NCBI RefSeq assembly: GCF_000231385.2
Contig: NC_018515.1
Coordinates: forward strand, 762,501 to 826,500
DNA length: 64,000 nt
Direction of reading: 5' to 3'
DNA from: Desulfosporosinus meridiei DSM 13257
Lineage (GTDB): Bacteria; Bacillota; Desulfitobacteriia; Desulfitobacteriales; Desulfitobacteriaceae
Shown here: one piece after another, positions 25,540 to 35,800 of the stretch
Position numbering within the stretch: position 1 is the stretch's first letter
Layout of the letters: every line of letters begins with the position of its first letter
The notes under the pieces: generated by a model
What the model was told of the DNA's origin: nothing
Database searches by the model: none
Seen by the model: the letters and a program-made list of their open reading frames with translations, nothing else
Program-made: the position numbers and the translations under genes

Positions 25540-26220
25540 GTGGATAAAGATTTTTTAACGATCGCTTTACCAAAAGGAAAGTTGTTAATTGATTCGACTC
25601 AATTGTTGAGTAAGGTTGGGATAGAGTGTGGTCATGTTAACGAGGATTCACGAAAGCTCTTCTATGATTTGCCAGACAATAAAGTTAAGATAATAATCTG
25701 CCGGCCAACAGATATTCCTACTTATGTTGAATATGGGGCTGCAGACCTTGGATTCGTGGGCAAGGATACTTTACTTGAGGAAAACAAGGACGTAGCGGAA
25801 TTATTAGACCTAAGATTTGGTTACTGTCGTTTTGTAGTAGCAATGTTGGAGACAAGTGTCCCTCCAAAACTCCCCAGCGGAGAGTATGATTTAAGTCTTT
25901 TGAATCATCAAAGGGTAGCAACAAAGTTTCCCCGGGTAACAGAGTCATTTTTTAGTAGTATTGGTATGCAGGTAACTCCAATTAAACTGCATGGCAATAT
26001 GGAACTAGCGCCTTGTGTCGATTTGTCAGAAATGATTGTTGATATCGTTTCCACCGGAAAAACTCTTCGGGAAAACCACTTGGTTGAAGTAGCTCCGATT
26101 CTTGAAGCAACAACTCGCTTAATTGCTAATCGTGTGGCCTATCGAATGAAATACGAGCGAATTAGAGATTTAGTAGAAGCTTTAAGAGGATATCTTCAAG
26201 CTGAAGTTTCCGCAAAATAG
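25540..26220 (+). CDS. hisG: ATP phosphoribosyltransferase catalytic subunit, short form
   Basis: First and regulated step of histidine synthesis, joining ATP and PRPP. About 226 residues, the short form lacking the C-terminal ACT-like domain, so it needs His[42 protein letters not shown] and the PRPP loop [14 protein letters not shown] are visible. I place the start at GTG 25540, 8 bases after GAGGGG; the adjacent TTG 25537 and TTG 25522 are in frame. It heads the hisG-D-C-B-H-A-F operon. Confidence 0.93.
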   Translation: MDKDFLTIALPKGKLLIDSTQLLSKVGIECGHVNEDSRKLFYDLPDNKVKIIICRPTDIPTYVEYGAADLGFVGKDTLLEENKDVAELLDLRFGYCRFVVAMLETSVPPKLPSGEYDLSLLNHQRVATKFPRVTESFFSSIGMQVTPIKLHGNMELAPCVDLSEMIVDIVSTGKTLRENHLVEVAPILEATTRLIANRVAYRMKYERIRDLVEALRGYLQAEVSAK

Positions 26221-26258
26221 GGCCATGGTCCATTGATTAAGGGAGGTATAAATATTTA

Positions 26259-27539
26259 ATGAGGATTGAGAATCTAAATGAACTTGATTTAAACCGACTT
26301 ACCCGAAAATCCTATGGAGATGATGAAACACTTGAGCAACGTGTTGCAGAAATAATCAAGTTGGTTCAGAAGGATGGGGAAGAGGCAATCTATAAACTGA
26401 CCGAGGAATTTGATCATGTGAACTTGCGTCAAAGTGGTTTGCAGGTCACAGCTGAGGAGATTCAAGAGGCCTATAATAACGTAAGTGAGAATTATTTACG
26501 GGCCCTTCGAACTGCTAAAGCAAATATTCTGAGCTATCATGAAAAGCAAAAAAGAACCTCCTGGCTGGAGCCGAATTTAGATGGAAGCGTGCTTGGACAG
26601 CTCTTACTCCCGCTCAAGCGAGTGGGTATTTATGTTCCTGGAGGTACAGCTTCCTATCCATCGTCGGTTTTGATGAATGCACTCCCCGCTGTCGTAGCCG
26701 GAGTTGAAGAAATCGTGATGGTAAGTCCTCCAAGGACAGACGGAACTCTTCTGCCGGAGGTTTTGGTCGCTGCGGCTGAAGCAGGGGTAACTGAAGTATA
26801 CAAAGTCGGTGGAGCTCAAGGGATTGCTGCTTTAGCCTATGGTACAGAGACTATCTTTCCGGTTGATAAGATAACAGGACCAGGGAATATCTACGTGACT
26901 TTGGCCAAAAAGCAAGTCTTCGGAACAGTGGATATAGACATGCTGGCGGGGCCGAGTGAGATCTTAATTCTAGTGGATGAGACCGGACGTCCGGAAGAAT
27001 TAGCGGCGGATTTACTCTCGCAGGCGGAGCACGATAGGCTCGCCTCAGCAATCTTAGTTTCATCCAATCAAGAAATACTGGAAAAAACTATCGCTGCTGT
27101 GGAGAGGCAGCTCGAAGACCTACCTCGTGCGGAGATTGCCCGAGCGTCTTGGGAGACATACGGAGCCGCGGTTCTGGTCTCCAGTCTCCAAGAGGGAATG
27201 GATTTGGCCAATAAAATTGCTCCAGAGCATTTTGAGCTTGTAGTAGAGGAGCCATTTTCTTGGTTAGGCCAGGTTCGTAATGTCGGTGCTGTCTTTCTGG
27301 GGAGGTATTCTCCGGAACCTGTCGGAGATTACTTTGCAGGCCCAAACCATGTCCTACCGACTGGAGGTTCGGCGCGTTTTTATTCTCCTTTAAATGTAGA
27401 TATGTTTATGAAGAAAGTAAGTGTCATTGGCTATTCTGAAACGGCCTTAAAGAGAGATGCTCAGCAGATCGCCTTACTCGCTCGCAGCGAAGGGCTGGAA
27501 GCCCACGCCCGTGCTGTAGAAGCTAGGTTTAAGGACTAA
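26259..27539 (+). CDS. hisD: Histidinol dehydrogenase
   Basis: Zinc- and NAD-dependent oxidation of histidinol to histidine, the last step. 426 residues. Recognisable blocks: VGIYVPGGTASYPSSVLMN, KVGGAQGIAALAYGTE, DKITGPGNIYVTLAK, DMLAGPSEILIL, the zinc ligands in SQAEHD, the catalytic Glu-His in APEHFEL, and FAGPNHVLPTGG. GGGAGG lies about a dozen bases before ATG 26259, 38 bases after hisG. Confidence 0.96.
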   Translation: MRIENLNELDLNRLTRKSYGDDETLEQRVAEIIKLVQKDGEEAIYKLTEEFDHVNLRQSGLQVTAEEIQEAYNNVSENYLRALRTAKANILSYHEKQKRTSWLEPNLDGSVLGQLLLPLKRVGIYVPGGTASYPSSVLMNALPAVVAGVEEIVMVSPPRTDGTLLPEVLVAAAEAGVTEVYKVGGAQGIAALAYGTETIFPVDKITGPGNIYVTLAKKQVFGTVDIDMLAGPSEILILVDETGRPEELAADLLSQAEHDRLASAILVSSNQEILEKTIAAVERQLEDLPRAEIARASWETYGAAVLVSSLQEGMDLANKIAPEHFELVVEEPFSWLGQVRNVGAVFLGRYSPEPVGDYFAGPNHVLPTGGSARFYSPLNVDMFMKKVSVIGYSETALKRDAQQIALLARSEGLEAHARAVEARFKD

Positions 27540-27561
27540 GAACCTGAAGGAGATGTTTTCA

Positions 27562-28641
27562 ATGGAATCTCGGTTAAACAACCTTGACATATATGTTCGG
27601 CCAGCAGTCCTAGAGCTCGTTCCCTATGAAACGAAATACCTACCGGAGTGTATAAAGCTAGATGCTAATGAAAACCCATTTCCGTGGCCGGCCAAAATGA
27701 AGGAAGCACTGCTCTCTGAGAAATTTGATTTTAACCGTTATCCGGATGGAATGGGTCAGGAGCTTAAGACGCATATTGCTCAGTATACGTCATCTGCTCC
27801 GGAAAGTATAATGATTGGCAATGGCTCGGATGAGTTAATTCAAATGATACTACTTACATTTGGTGGCGCAGGCAAATCTTTGATTATCCATCCTCCGACC
27901 TTTGGCATGTATCAAATATATGCTCGCTTAACAGAGACCGCTGTTGTGCCTGTGCCTTTGTTAAACGGCCTTGATTTAGATACTGAGCAAATGTTAAAAG
28001 CAGCAGAGGCTCCGGATGCTCAGGTTATCATTGTTTGCAATCCTAATAACCCAACAGGCTCGCTTTTTCCGAGGGAAGAGATTCTCAGACTGGTCAAAGA
28101 AAGCGGTAAAATTGTTGTGGTCGATGAGGCTTACGCAGAGTTTTCTGAGCAAACTCTGATTCCAGAGATTGAAAACTATCCTAACTTAGTAATCATGCGG
28201 ACATTTTCGAAGGCATTTGGAATGGCTGGTCTGCGTCTAGGATATTTACTTGGGCAACCCAAAACCATTGCTTTAATTGAGAAAGTGAGACCGCCGTTTA
28301 ATGTTAATTTGTTCAGTCAGAGAGCGGGTATTTTAGCGCTGGATTATTTAAGGGAATATAAACTTCAAATTCAACAGATTAAAGAAGAAACTAAAAAATT
28401 GTATGAAGCCTTGGATCAGCTTCCGGGCCTAACGGTTTATCCAACCCTGGCGAATTTTATTCTTTTTAAACCAGGAGATCCCGATAGATGGGCAACAGAA
28501 TTGCTTAAAAGTGGTTTTCTAATTCGAAATATGGGCTCCCTCCCTATTCTAGGTAAATGTCTGCGGATCAGTGCAGGGCTGCCGGAGGAGAATGAGAGGT
28601 TTATACGAGTAATTCGAGAGATTAGCGAGAATCTGAAATAG
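27562..28641 (+). CDS. hisC: Histidinol-phosphate aminotransferase
   Basis: PLP enzyme converting imidazole acetol phosphate to histidinol phosphate. 359 residues. Fold type I features: LDANENPFPWP, IGNGSDELIQMI, CNPNNPTGSLF, VDEAYAEFS and the PLP lysine in TFSKAFGMAGLRLGY. I choose ATG 27562, 9 bases after GAAGGAG; ATG 27553 abuts that site and is less likely. It follows hisD by 22 bases. Confidence 0.94.
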   Translation: MESRLNNLDIYVRPAVLELVPYETKYLPECIKLDANENPFPWPAKMKEALLSEKFDFNRYPDGMGQELKTHIAQYTSSAPESIMIGNGSDELIQMILLTFGGAGKSLIIHPPTFGMYQIYARLTETAVVPVPLLNGLDLDTEQMLKAAEAPDAQVIIVCNPNNPTGSLFPREEILRLVKESGKIVVVDEAYAEFSEQTLIPEIENYPNLVIMRTFSKAFGMAGLRLGYLLGQPKTIALIEKVRPPFNVNLFSQRAGILALDYLREYKLQIQQIKEETKKLYEALDQLPGLTVYPTLANFILFKPGDPDRWATELLKSGFLIRNMGSLPILGKCLRISAGLPEENERFIRVIREISENLK

Positions 28642-28683
28642 AATATTATTTGCGAAAGTTGTCGTTGCGGAAAGGAGAGAAAA

Positions 28684-29268
28684 ATGCGAGAAGCTTGTGT
28701 TGAACGTAAAACTAAGGAAACAGAAATCCGTGTACGGCTGAATTTAGATGGGACTGGAGAGTCCCATATTAAGACAGGGATTGGGTTTTTCGATCATATG
28801 CTGACGGCGTTTGCCAGATTTGCCTATCTAAATTTAAGCATAGAAGCCAAGGGGGATTTAGAGGTGGATGCTCACCATACTATCGAGGATTGCGGGATCG
28901 TAATGGGGCAAGCACTCAGAGAGGCCTGCGGCGAAAAAGTGGGGATTGAACGCCTTGGTGAAGCTCTGCTACCTATGGATGAAGCCCTCGTTCAAGTAGC
29001 CTTAGACCTCTCCAATCGACCTTTCTTAGTTTGGGAGGTGGATTGTTCCGATGGTATGGTAGGAGAGTTTCCCGTCGAGATGGCAGAAGAGTTTTTCAGA
29101 GCACTAGCGGTACATAGCGGCCTTACACTCCATGTCATTAAACTATCAGGGAAAAACCGGCATCATATTCTTGAGGCAGCTTTTAAAGGGGTGGGGAGAG
29201 CACTGGGACTAGCTTTGCGTCAGAACAATCGATATAGCGGAATCCTTTCAACCAAAGGAGTTTTATAA
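28684..29268 (+). CDS. hisB: Imidazoleglycerol-phosphate dehydratase
   Basis: Monofunctional dehydratase of 194 residues with no fused phosphatase domain. It has the manganese-binding repeats GFFDHMLTAFARF, DAHHTIEDCGI and KNRHHILEAAFKG (HHxxE twice). AAAGGAGAG precedes ATG 28684. The histidinol-phosphate phosphatase is not seen in this cluster. Confidence 0.96.
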   Translation: MREACVERKTKETEIRVRLNLDGTGESHIKTGIGFFDHMLTAFARFAYLNLSIEAKGDLEVDAHHTIEDCGIVMGQALREACGEKVGIERLGEALLPMDEALVQVALDLSNRPFLVWEVDCSDGMVGEFPVEMAEEFFRALAVHSGLTLHVIKLSGKNRHHILEAAFKGVGRALGLALRQNNRYSGILSTKGVL

Positions 29269-29898
29269 ATGATTGGAATTGTGGATTATGGTCGGGGAAA
29301 TTTAAGAAGTGTGGAAAAGGCTTTAGAAAAAGTTGGTTTCGAAGCAGTTATTATGGCTTCGTCAAACGAGCTAAGCAAAGTAAAAGGACTTATCCTGCCG
29401 GGAGTCGGAGCATTTGCCGATGCCATGGAGGCATTAAAACATGGTGGGTGGATTGAGCCATTGATCGAGTTCGCTCGCTCTGGGCGTCCGTTCTTAGGGA
29501 TCTGTTTAGGGATGCAGATTCTGTTTGAGGTTGGGGAGGAGCACGGAGAGTACGCAGGACTTGGACTTTTAGCTGGCCGAGTGGTCAGATTTCCAGCGGG
29601 AAGGAAGGTTCCTCACATGGGCTGGAATAGTTTAGAACTGGAACAATCCTCCCGTTTACTAGCTGGGATTCCTAATGAATCCTACTTTTATTTTGTACAT
29701 TCCTACTATGCTGAGCCTGCCGAAAAGGGGGATATTATTGCCACAAGTGATTATGGAGTTGTTTTTCCGGCAGTTGTGGGTAAGGCTAATGTCTGGGGAG
29801 CCCAATTCCACCCGGAAAAATCAAGTCCTTGGGGACTTCAGCTCCTTACGAATTTCGGAGAGTGGGTGAATGAAGATGATACTCTTTCCAGCTATTGA
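29269..29898 (+). CDS. hisH: Imidazole glycerol phosphate synthase, glutaminase subunit
   Basis: 209-residue class I glutamine amidotransferase supplying ammonia to HisF. The oxyanion region LPGVGAF, nucleophile Cys in FLGICLGMQILF, and the His-Glu pair in QFHPEKSS complete the triad. ATG 29269 directly follows the hisB stop; AAAGGAG lies inside hisB. It overlaps hisA by 29 bases. Confidence 0.96.
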   Translation: MIGIVDYGRGNLRSVEKALEKVGFEAVIMASSNELSKVKGLILPGVGAFADAMEALKHGGWIEPLIEFARSGRPFLGICLGMQILFEVGEEHGEYAGLGLLAGRVVRFPAGRKVPHMGWNSLELEQSSRLLAGIPNESYFYFVHSYYAEPAEKGDIIATSDYGVVFPAVVGKANVWGAQFHPEKSSPWGLQLLTNFGEWVNEDDTLSSY

Positions 29899-30664
29899 TT
29901 TGAAAGAGGGCAAAGCGGTGCGCCTCTTACAAGGGAGGATGGAAGATTCAACGGTTTATGCAGATAACCCTGTTGACGTCGCTAAGGAATTTGAACGTCA
30001 AGGTGCCGAGTATTTACATATGGTGGATTTGAATGGGGCCTTTTCTGGAAAACCAATGAATGACGAAACTATACGGAACATTGTCAGAAGTGTTTCGATG
30101 AGAATACAGGTAGGCGGTGGAATCCGCACTATGGAGCGGATCACAGAACTGTTAGAGCTGGGGGTTGAGCGGGTTATTCTAGGAACCATTGCAGTCAAAA
30201 ATCCAGAGTTGGTAGCGGAAGCAGCAAAACGCTATGGTAAGAGAGTCATTGTAGGGATCGATGCTAAAGATGGTTTAGTCGCGGTTCAAGGCTGGGCTGA
30301 AACAACCGAAATGCGAGCTGTAGATTTAGGAAAGGCTATGAAAGCAGTAGGAATTCAGAGTGTCGTTTTTACAGATATCTCACGAGATGGAATGCTCCAG
30401 GGTCCGAATATTGAGAGTACAGTACAAATGGCCATAGAGACCGGATTGTCAGTGATTGCCTCCGGTGGAATTTCTACATTAGCTGATCTGAGCAACTTAC
30501 AGGTCCAGGTGCTCAAGGGAGTTTCCATCGAGGGGGCCATTACTGGAAAAGCTCTCTACAGTGGTTCTTTTACCTTAAAGGAAGCTTTGGCGGCTGCCGC
30601 CGGAAATGCTAATGATGAGAAGATTAAGGATATAGCACAAACTATTGTTGCTAAAGATAGCTAA
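29870..30664 (+). CDS. hisA: ProFAR isomerase
   Basis: 264-residue TIM-barrel isomerase converting ProFAR to PRFAR. It begins with [15 protein letters not shown] (catalytic Asp) and carries [33 protein letters not shown] (second catalytic Asp) and [12 protein letters not shown]. It starts inside hisH at ATG 29870 (ATG 29876 is also possible). The C-terminal roughly 20 residues are a charged extension. Confidence 0.95.
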   Translation: MKMILFPAIDLKEGKAVRLLQGRMEDSTVYADNPVDVAKEFERQGAEYLHMVDLNGAFSGKPMNDETIRNIVRSVSMRIQVGGGIRTMERITELLELGVERVILGTIAVKNPELVAEAAKRYGKRVIVGIDAKDGLVAVQGWAETTEMRAVDLGKAMKAVGIQSVVFTDISRDGMLQGPNIESTVQMAIETGLSVIASGGISTLADLSNLQVQVLKGVSIEGAITGKALYSGSFTLKEALAAAAGNANDEKIKDIAQTIVAKDS

Positions 30665-30677
30665 GGAGGGGAATGGC

Positions 30678-31442
30678 ATGTTAAGTAAGCGTATCATTCC
30701 TTGCTTAGATGTCCATGATGGGCGTGTGGTCAAGGGAACAAATTTTGTACAATTGCGTGACGCAGGAGATCCCGTAGAACTAGCAGCTTTGTATGATCGA
30801 GAAGGTGCCGATGAGCTAATATTTTTAGATATAACCGCATCTTCAGATAATCGAGAAACCATGGTAGATGTAGTACGTCGTACAGCCGAGGAAGTTTTTA
30901 TACCCTTTACCATCGGAGGAGGCTTGCGCACTCTTGAGGATATTAGTCGTATGCTCAGGGCAGGAGCAGATAAAATAGCTTTAAACACATCCGCAGTAAA
31001 AACTCCCAGACTCATTCAGGAAGGTGCTCATGCTTTCGGAAGTCAGTGTATTGTTGTAGCTATTGACGCACGAAAAAAAGCACAGGGTCAATGGGAGGTG
31101 TACATACACGGAGGTAGAACAGCGACAGGTAAGGATGTTTTAGAGTGGGCTGCTGAGGTAGAGGCTCTAGGAGCAGGTGAAATCCTCTTAACCTCCATGG
31201 ATCGTGACGGGACTAAGATTGGTTACGAATTAGAATTAACTCGTGCTGTTAGCAGAGCCGTATCCCTGCCCGTTATTGCCAGCGGTGGGGTTGGAACCTT
31301 AGAACATTTAGCAGAAGGCTTGACTCTAGGGGAAGCTGATGCAGTCTTAGCCGCTTCTATCTTCCATTATAAGGAGTACAGTATTCAGGAGGCTAAACAA
31401 TATTTGGCGGAACAGGGGATCCTTGTTCGTGGACTTGCCTGA
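30678..31442 (+). CDS. hisF: Imidazole glycerol phosphate synthase, cyclase subunit
   Basis: 254-residue TIM barrel that uses ammonia from HisH to make imidazole glycerol phosphate and [22 protein letters not shown] (Asp11-type catalytic residue), [34 protein letters not shown] (second Asp) and [12 protein letters not shown] are all present. AAGGAGGGG at 30663-30671 sets ATG 30678; an in-frame start at 30645 within hisA is unlikely. It is the last gene of the main his run. Confidence 0.96.
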   Translation: MLSKRIIPCLDVHDGRVVKGTNFVQLRDAGDPVELAALYDREGADELIFLDITASSDNRETMVDVVRRTAEEVFIPFTIGGGLRTLEDISRMLRAGADKIALNTSAVKTPRLIQEGAHAFGSQCIVVAIDARKKAQGQWEVYIHGGRTATGKDVLEWAAEVEALGAGEILLTSMDRDGTKIGYELELTRAVSRAVSLPVIASGGVGTLEHLAEGLTLGEADAVLAASIFHYKEYSIQEAKQYLAEQGILVRGLA

Positions 31443-31554
31443 CATAGAACTCGATCTTCGAAGACTTGTGTTAATTCTAAAACCCTTAAATACTTCCGTT
31501 AAGAAAAGAAGATTAGGCGATCATGATTAAGGAATAAATGATATAATTTGATAC

Positions 31555-31572
31555 TTAGTCAAAACTAACTAA
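31555..31572. promoter_or_regulatory. Candidate operator upstream of hisIE
   Basis: TTAGTCAAAACTAA (31555-31568) is an inverted repeat TTAGT-N4-ACTAA, extended to ACTAACTAA. It lies 8 bases after TATAAT (31542-31547), which has no convincing -35. It shares ACTAACTAA with the hisG leader. Binding by the YerC-type protein is a guess. Confidence 0.4.
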
Positions 31573-31613
31573 CAAGCTTAAGTGGTTAATGGTATGGAGA
31601 AAGGAAGATCCCT

Positions 31614-32291
31614 ATGGATAGAAATATAATTCAAGCTTTAGACTTATCGACGATCCGCTGGGATGCTCAGGGCCTTGTGCCTGCGATTGTTCAGGATGTA
31701 GAGACTAAAGGAGTCTTAATGCTGGCATATATGAATGAAGAGTCCTTACGGCGAACCCTGCTTGAGAGGAAGGCTTGCTATTATAGTAGAAGCCGACAAT
31801 CCTTGTGGCTGAAAGGGGAAACCTCTGGGCATTTTCAGGAGATCGTCGACATTAAATTTGACTGTGACAAGGACACATTACTCTTGACTGTGAAGCAGAT
31901 AGGTATGGCTTGCCATGAAAATTACTTTTCGTGTTTCCACTATGATTTAACTAACGAAGGGTTTAAAGAGATCGGGGAACCGGAGGTAAGACCTGAGCTA
32001 ACACTGGGCAGGACTCTAGAACTTTTAACGGAAGTTATTCACTCTAGGAACTTAGAACGTCCTGAGGGGGCTTATACCACTTATTTGTTTGAAAAGGGAA
32101 TTGACAAAATCCTCAAAAAGGTTGGAGAAGAAAGTGCAGAAGTGATTATTGCTGCTAAAAATTCTGATCCGGATGAGATAAGGTGTGAAGTTTCGGATTT
32201 GTTCTATCATGTCTTAGTGATGTTGGAAGAGCGAGGGGTCAGCGTAGAAGAAGTTAGCAGAGAACTTCTTAAAAGGCGAAGTAAGGATTAG
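31614..32291 (+). CDS. hisI: Bifunctional PRAMP cyclohydrolase / PRATP pyrophosphohydrolase
   Basis: 225-residue HisIE fusion catalysing steps 2 and 3. The N-terminal HisI domain (about 10-115) has [33 protein letters not shown] and the zinc cysteines in [11 protein letters not shown]. The C-terminal HisE domain (about 130-225) has [14 protein letters not shown] and [10 protein letters not shown]. It sits 171 bases after hisF with its own TATAAT-like element, so it may be a separate transcription unit. A clear terminator follows. Confidence 0.95.
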   Translation: MDRNIIQALDLSTIRWDAQGLVPAIVQDVETKGVLMLAYMNEESLRRTLLERKACYYSRSRQSLWLKGETSGHFQEIVDIKFDCDKDTLLLTVKQIGMACHENYFSCFHYDLTNEGFKEIGEPEVRPELTLGRTLELLTEVIHSRNLERPEGAYTTYLFEKGIDKILKKVGEESAEVIIAAKNSDPDEIRCEVSDLFYHVLVMLEERGVSVEEVSRELLKRRSKD

Positions 32292-32345
32292 ATATGTCCC
32301 AAAAGGGTCTGGAGAGTAATTGCATTAAAGTCTGCAAAATTAGAT

Positions 32346-32386
32346 ACAGATGATTCCTTATTCTAAAAGGAGTCATCTGTGTTTGA
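32346..32386 (+). terminator. Terminator after hisIE
   Basis: ACAGATGATTCCTT (32346-32359) pairs with AAGGAGTCATCTGT (32367-32380), one G-T pair, followed by GTTTG. Confidence 0.78.
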
Positions 32387-32434
32387 TCGTTGGTATCGGA
32401 TCCAGAAAGGATATGGGGTTGGACATTAAAGCTC

Positions 32435-32464
32435 TTGACAATATTCATGTAGCTGGAATATTAT
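32435..32464 (+). promoter_or_regulatory. Promoter of the ileS T-box leader
   Basis: TTGACA (32435-32440), an 18-base spacer, then TATTAT (32459-32464). It lies at the head of the T-box leader. Confidence 0.7.
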
Positions 32465-32499
32465 AAAACAATATTAGGTTTAATCACATGGATATTGGG

Positions 32500-32760
32500 A
32501 AAAATATTAACAACAATGATGAAAAGGACAGTAACAAAAAAACTGGGCTTTAGAGACATAATCCTAGGCTGAAAGATTATGACGAAGGTTTTTTGTGAAG
32601 ATCACCTTGGAGTTGGGCGGCTGAAGGAATCTAAGTTGCTCCGTAGGCATGCGTTACATGTTTTAAGCGATTAATGGGTAGGTAACTATTTCTATTAATA
32701 AAAAGGGTGGTACCGCGGATAATCCGTCCCTAAGTCATAGACTTAGGGATTTCTTGATGT
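32500..32760 (+). promoter_or_regulatory. T-box riboswitch (isoleucine) controlling ileS
   Basis: The conserved T-box AGGGTGGTACCGCGG lies at 32704-32718. It is followed by a terminator with stem CCCTAAGTC (32728-32736) and GACTTAGGG (32740-32748) plus ATTTCTT. The likely specifier is ATC (32601-32603) in GTGAAGATCACC, an isoleucine codon that matches the downstream gene. Uncharged tRNA-Ile would bind the leader and favour the antiterminator. The 519-base gap upstream of ileS is thus filled by the hisIE terminator, a promoter and this leader. Confidence 0.9.
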
Positions 32761-32810
32761 TATTTATCCAACATGACTAGGTCAACACATTGCTCAAATA
32801 AGAAGGGAAG

Positions 32811-35800
32811 ATGATGATGTCTAATTTTAAACCTCTTTCGGATCTGACGGTGGCTAAAAGGGAAAGCGAAATAGCAAATTCTTGGGATGAACAGGAGATA
32901 CTAAAAAAAAGTATTCAAATTAGGGAAGGAAAAACACCTTTCGTTTTTTACGAAGGTCCTCCTACGGCCAATGGCAAACCAGGGATACACCACGTTATCG
33001 CCAGAACGTTAAAGGATTCCGTTTGTAGGTACAAGACCATGCAGGGGTATCAAGTCAAGCGTAAAGCTGGCTGGGATACTCATGGTCTTCCTGTGGAAAT
33101 AGAGGTTGAAAAGCAGCTCAAGCTTTCTAACAAGCAGGAAATTGAAGATTATGGAATTGCCGATTTCAATCAAAAGTGTCGAGAATCTGTGTTTAGCTAT
33201 GAGAAGCAATGGCGAGAGATGACCAAGCGCATGGGATATTCCATTGATTTAGATCATCCCTATGTAACCTTGGATAATAATTATATTGAGAGTGTGTGGT
33301 GGATCTTAGATCAATTTTTTAAAGCAGGTTTAATTTATGAAGGACATAAGATTTTGCCCTATTGCTCCCGCTGCGGAACGGGATTAGCTTCTCATGAAGT
33401 AGCCCAAGGCTATAAAGTAATTAAGAGTAACACAGTTGTGGTTAAATTTAAGCGCAAAGATGTTCAGGAGTATTTTCTGGTCTGGACAACAACGCCCTGG
33501 ACTCTTCCTTCCAATGTGGCACTAACCGTAAATCCTGAAGAAGTATACCTAAAGGTTAGACAGAATGAGGAAATCTATTATGTTTCTAAGACCCTGTCCC
33601 ATAAGGTCTTGGGTGAAGAGTTTGAGGTAATAGAAGAGATCAAAGGAAAAGACCTGGAGCATGTGGAATATGAGCAATTGATGCCTTTTGTCAAGGCCGA
33701 TAAGAAAGCATTTTTTGTCACCGTAGGGGACTATGTAACAACTGAAGACGGTACAGGAATTGTTCATACTGCTCCAGCCTTTGGGGAGGATGATTATAAT
33801 ACCGGACGTCGATATAATTTGCCGGTGCTTCAGCCTGTCGATGAAACTGGAAAGTTTGTGACCACACCTTGGGCAGGGAACTTTGTTATGGAGGCAGATT
33901 TAGAAATTATCAAGTGGCTGCATGCTGAAGGAAAACTATTTAAAAAAGAAAAGATGGAGCATAATTATCCACACTGCTGGAGATGTCAGACCCCACTCCT
34001 ATATTATGCTAAACCCAGCTGGTACATTGAAGTGACTAAATTCAAAGACAAATTGGTAGAAAACAATAACAGTGTTGAGTGGTATCCGGATTACGTCGGT
34101 GAAAAAAGATTTGGCAACTGGTTAGAAAACGCTAATGACTGGGCTTTGTCCAGAAGCCGATATTGGGGAACACCCCTTAATATTTGGAGATGTGATTGTG
34201 GACACACGACATCAATTGGCTCAAGAAGAGAATTAGTTGATAATGCCGTCGAGGCACTGGATGAAACGACCATCGAATTACATCGGCCCTTTGTAGATGA
34301 TATTCACCTTAAATGTACAAAATGTGGCGGGACAATGACTAGAGTAACGGATGTTATTGACTGCTGGTTTGACAGTGGCTCAATGCCTTTTGCTCAGCAC
34401 CATTATCCCTTTGAAAACAGTCAAAACTTTGATCAACTTTTCCCGGCAGATTTTATTTGTGAAGGAATTGATCAGACGAGAGGATGGTTCTATTCTCTGC
34501 TCGTTATCTCTACCTTTATTAAGGGAGTAGCTCCCTATAAACGAGTATTGGTCAACGACTTGATTCTAGATAAAGACGGACACAAAATGTCTAAGTCCAA
34601 AGGAAATACAGTAAATCCCTTTGAGCTCTTTGATCAATACGGAGCAGATGCTTTAAGGTGGTATCTACTCCATGTTTCCCCAGCTTGGATTCCGACTAAA
34701 TTTGATATTGAAGGGCTTAAGGAAGTACAAAGTAAATTTTTTGGCACTTTGAGAAACGTTTATGCGTTCTTTTCCTTATACGCTTCGACGGATAAGCTGG
34801 ATCCCCGGGATTTCTTTATTGCCCACCCAGACAGACCAGAGCTAGACCGCTGGATATTGTCAAAGTATAACAGCCTTCTCCAAGGGGTAGAGTCAGATCT
34901 TAGTGTTTTTGATCTGACCAAAGCGGTGAGAAAGATTCAGGAGTTTGTTAATGAAGATCTTTCCAATTGGTACATTAGACGTTCGCGCAGACGTTTCTGG
35001 GAGTCAGAGTTAACTGACGATAAGAAAGCTGTCAACAATACAACCTATGAAATACTTGTGGGACTATCTAAATTAGTAGCTCCCTTTGCACCATATATTG
35101 CGGAAGAACTCTATCGAACTTTGACAGATGAGCTATCAGTTCATCTAGCAGATTACCCCGTTGCCGATTTAGGGCTAATCGACGAGGAATTGGAATATAG
35201 AATGGATTTGGTGAGGAATCTAGTTGGTTTAGGCCGGGCGGCAAGGGAACAGGTGAAAATCAAGGTGCGACAACCTGTCCAAAAGATATTGATTGACGGT
35301 AAATATGAACAACTAATAGCCTACATGCTTCCCTTAATTCAAGAGGAATTAAATGTCAAGGAGGTTGTGTTTGCCAAGGATTTGAACCAGTATTTAAACT
35401 TTAGCTTAAAGCCTAATTTTAAAGTGGCAGGTTCCATCTTTGGGGCTAAAGTAAAATCATTAGGTAAGGTGCTGGCGTCCCTAGACGCTTCGGCAGTTGT
35501 GCCCAAGCTAGAGGCTGGGGAAACAATCTCAGTAGAGGTAGAGGGTGAGCTTCTAGACTTAATTAAGGATTATGTAATCACCACTATCTCGGCTAAAGAA
35601 GGCTTTACAATGACAGTAGAGGACAATTTATTTGTAATACTAGACACTACTTTGACCAAGGAACTGATTAATGAAGGCTATGCCAGGGAGTATATCTCCA
35701 AGGTACAGCAGATGAGAAAGAACAATGGTTATGAGATGATGGACAGAATTAAGATATACTTTGATGGTGATGAGGAAATAGCTGAGGCAGTCAAATTATT

